Shown: in pieces, positions 13,296 to 14,612 of the stretch
Numbering within the stretch: the first letter of the stretch is position 1
How the letters are laid out: the number at the start of each line of letters is the position of its first letter
The notes under the pieces: model-generated
The model's database searches: none
Seen by the model: the letters and a program-made list of their open reading frames with translations, nothing else
What the model was told of the DNA's origin: nothing
Origin: an uncultured Solirubrobacter sp.
Lineage (GTDB): Bacteria; Actinomycetota; Thermoleophilia; Solirubrobacterales; Solirubrobacteraceae
Direction: 5' to 3'
Assembly: GCA_937871635.1 (NCBI GenBank)
Contig: CALMNS010000321.1
Coordinates: forward strand, 1 to 14,612
DNA: 14,612 nucleotides
Made by a program: the position numbers and the translations under genes

Positions 13296-14612
13296 GCGAG
13301 CTCCTCGCCCTCGGCGCCTCGCACAAGACGGCCGCCCTGGCCATCCGCGAGCGGCTCGCGCTGCCCGAGGGGCGGGCCGAGACGGTGATCTCCGCGCTGC
13401 TGGCCGAGGCGTCCGTGCAGGAGGCGGCGGCGCTGTTCACCTGCAACCGCACCGAGCTCTACCTGGTGGTCACCGACCCCGTGGCCGCCGAGAGCGCGGT
13501 GCTCTCCCTGCTCGCCCGGCAGGCGGGGATCCGCCCGACCGAGCTCGTCGACGCGATGTACACCTTCGCCAACTGCGACGCGGCGCGCCACCTCTACCGG
13601 GTCACCTCGGGGCTGGACTCCATGGTGGTCGGCGAGGCGGAGGTCCAGGGCCAGGTCAAGCGGGCCTACGAGCGCGCCCTCGCCCTGCGGTCCACGGGAC
13701 CGCTGACCAACAAGCTCTTCCGCGCCGCGCTGGCCACGGGCAAGCGCGTGCGCACCCAGACCCGCGTCTCGGAGGGCCGGGCGTCGGTGGCGAGCGTCGC
13801 GGTCGAGCTCGCGCAGGAGGTCCTCGGCGACCTCGCCGAGCGGCGGGTCCTGATCGTCGGCGCGGGCGAGACCGCCGAGGGGACGGCGCACGCCCTGCAC
13901 GACCACGGTGTGCGCACGCTGTTCGTCGCCAACCGCCGGCGCGAGCGCGCGCGGGCGCTCGCCCACCGCTTCGACGGCGAGACCCTCTCCTTCGACGCGC
14001 TTCCCGACGAGCTGACCAGGGCGGACATCGTCATCGCCTCGACCGCCTCGCCGCACACCATCCTGGGCGCCGAGGAGCTCGCCCACGTGGTCGAGGCCCG
14101 CAACGGGCGCCCGTTGCTGCTCATCGACCTGGCCGTCCCGCGCGACATCGACCCCGCCTGCGCGGAGCTGGCCGGCGTCGCGCTGCACGACGTCGACGAC
14201 CTCCAGGCCCAGGTGGCCCGGACCCGGATGGTGCGGCGCACCGAGGCCCGGCGCGCCGAGGGCATCGTCGAGGAGGAGATCCAGGCGTTCGCGGGCTGGC
14301 TCGGCACGCTCGAGGTGCTCCCGACCGTCGCGGCGCTGCGCTCGCACGGGGACGAGATCGTCGCCGGGGTGCTGGCCGAGAACGCCGGGCGCTGGGAGGG
14401 CCTCTCCAAGCGCGACGCCGCGCGGGTCGAGGCCCTCGCCTACGCCATCGCCAACCGCCTCCTCCACGAGCCGACCCGGCGCCTGAAGGAGACCGAGGCC
14501 GACCGCCGCCACACCCGGCTGCGGCTGCTGCGCGAGCTGTTCGGGCTCGAGGAGGACGCGGCGGCGGAGGCCGGGGCCGAGGACCGCGGGCCGGATGCGC
14601 CGGGCGCCGACG
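13292..14612 (+). CDS. hemA: Glutamyl-tRNA reductase (partial, C-terminal end off the right edge)
   Basis: The 440 visible residues cover all three domains of glutamyl-tRNA reductase, the NADPH-dependent enzyme that reduces glutamyl-tRNA to glutamate-1-semialdehyde, the first committed step of C5-pathway tetrapyrrole synthesis. The catalytic domain shows LGASHKTAALAIRERLA and the active-site cysteine C51 in FTCNRTE. SGLDSMVVGEAEVQGQVKRAY (107-127) is a family signature, the NADPH domain has VLIVGAGETA (186-195), and the C-terminal helical dimerisation domain follows. The tail from about residue 420 is Ala/Glu/Asp-rich and probably disordered; the stop must lie shortly after the edge, as family members run 420-460 aa. 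It ends the ccm operon in view, starting with GTGA overlap. The linkage couples heme precursor supply to cytochrome c maturation. Confidence 0.97.
   Translation, partial: MSELLALGASHKTAALAIRERLALPEGRAETVISALLAEASVQEAAALFTCNRTELYLVVTDPVAAESAVLSLLARQAGIRPTELVDAMYTFANCDAARHLYRVTSGLDSMVVGEAEVQGQVKRAYERALALRSTGPLTNKLFRAALATGKRVRTQTRVSEGRASVASVAVELAQEVLGDLAERRVLIVGAGETAEGTAHALHDHGVRTLFVANRRRERARALAHRFDGETLSFDALPDELTRADIVIASTASPHTILGAEELAHVVEARNGRPLLLIDLAVPRDIDPACAELAGVALHDVDDLQAQVARTRMVRRTEARRAEGIVEEEIQAFAGWLGTLEVLPTVAALRSHGDEIVAGVLAENAGRWEGLSKRDAARVEALAYAIANRLLHEPTRRLKETEADRRHTRLRLLRELFGLEEDAAAEAGAEDRGPDAPGAD

Noticed and set aside
13178..14512. Minus-strand open frame of 444 codons opposite hemA
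   Set aside because: It is the antisense shadow of hemA, which carries the catalytic TCNR motif and NADPH site.

Overview
The window is very GC-rich (strong G/C third-position bias on both strands) and densely packed. Most genes overlap by 4 bp or lie within a few bases of each other, GTG starts are common, and several genes have no Shine-Dalgarno but a -10-like hexamer about 7-9 bp before the start codon (leaderless style). With an acetyl-lipid type lipoprotein, XRE-cupin regulators, an MpaB-type oxygenase and a C5-pathway hemA next to cytochrome c maturation genes, this points to a high-GC actinobacterium. A Thermoleophilia/Solirubrobacterales-like lineage is my best guess, and it is an inference, not a demonstrated placement. 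There are no rRNA, tRNA, CRISPR or insertion-sequence signals, and no gene-free stretch reaches 300 bases.

Left part (1-7040, minus strand): one catabolic/uptake operon, read from right to left. It holds a small dimeric alpha/beta-barrel (ABM-like) protein, HyuA (hydantoinase/oxoprolinase ATP-binding subunit), HyuB (catalytic subunit), an M24 metallopeptidase, a lipoprotein substrate-binding protein and a ribose-type ABC ATPase that runs off the left edge. Junctions are translationally coupled. A recognisable promoter (TTGACA / TACCTT, 18-bp spacer) lies at 7065-7094, with an inverted repeat on its -35 box. The likely job is import of a small ring or amide compound, ATP-dependent ring opening by HyuAB, and further hydrolysis by the peptidase. 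The substrate is unknown.

Middle (7119-9047): two overlapping XRE-type regulators with C-terminal cupin-like domains, divergent from the hyu operon and probably its regulators. An MpaB/DUF2236-family heme oxygenase-like gene follows on the minus strand, tail to tail with the second regulator.

Right part (9074-14612): tetrapyrrole and cytochrome c functions. These are a precorrin-2 dehydrogenase with an unusual N-terminal cysteine cluster, a minus-strand class-C-like serine hydrolase, and then a tight plus-strand operon ccmA-ccmB-ccmC-ccmD-like-hemA. In that operon CcmABC(D) is a System I type heme-handling module, and HemA (glutamyl-tRNA reductase, cut by the right edge) makes the first committed precursor of heme. 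Heme supply and heme delivery for cytochrome c are thus encoded together. The intergenic region before ccmA carries repeated GGGTCGC elements that may be regulatory.
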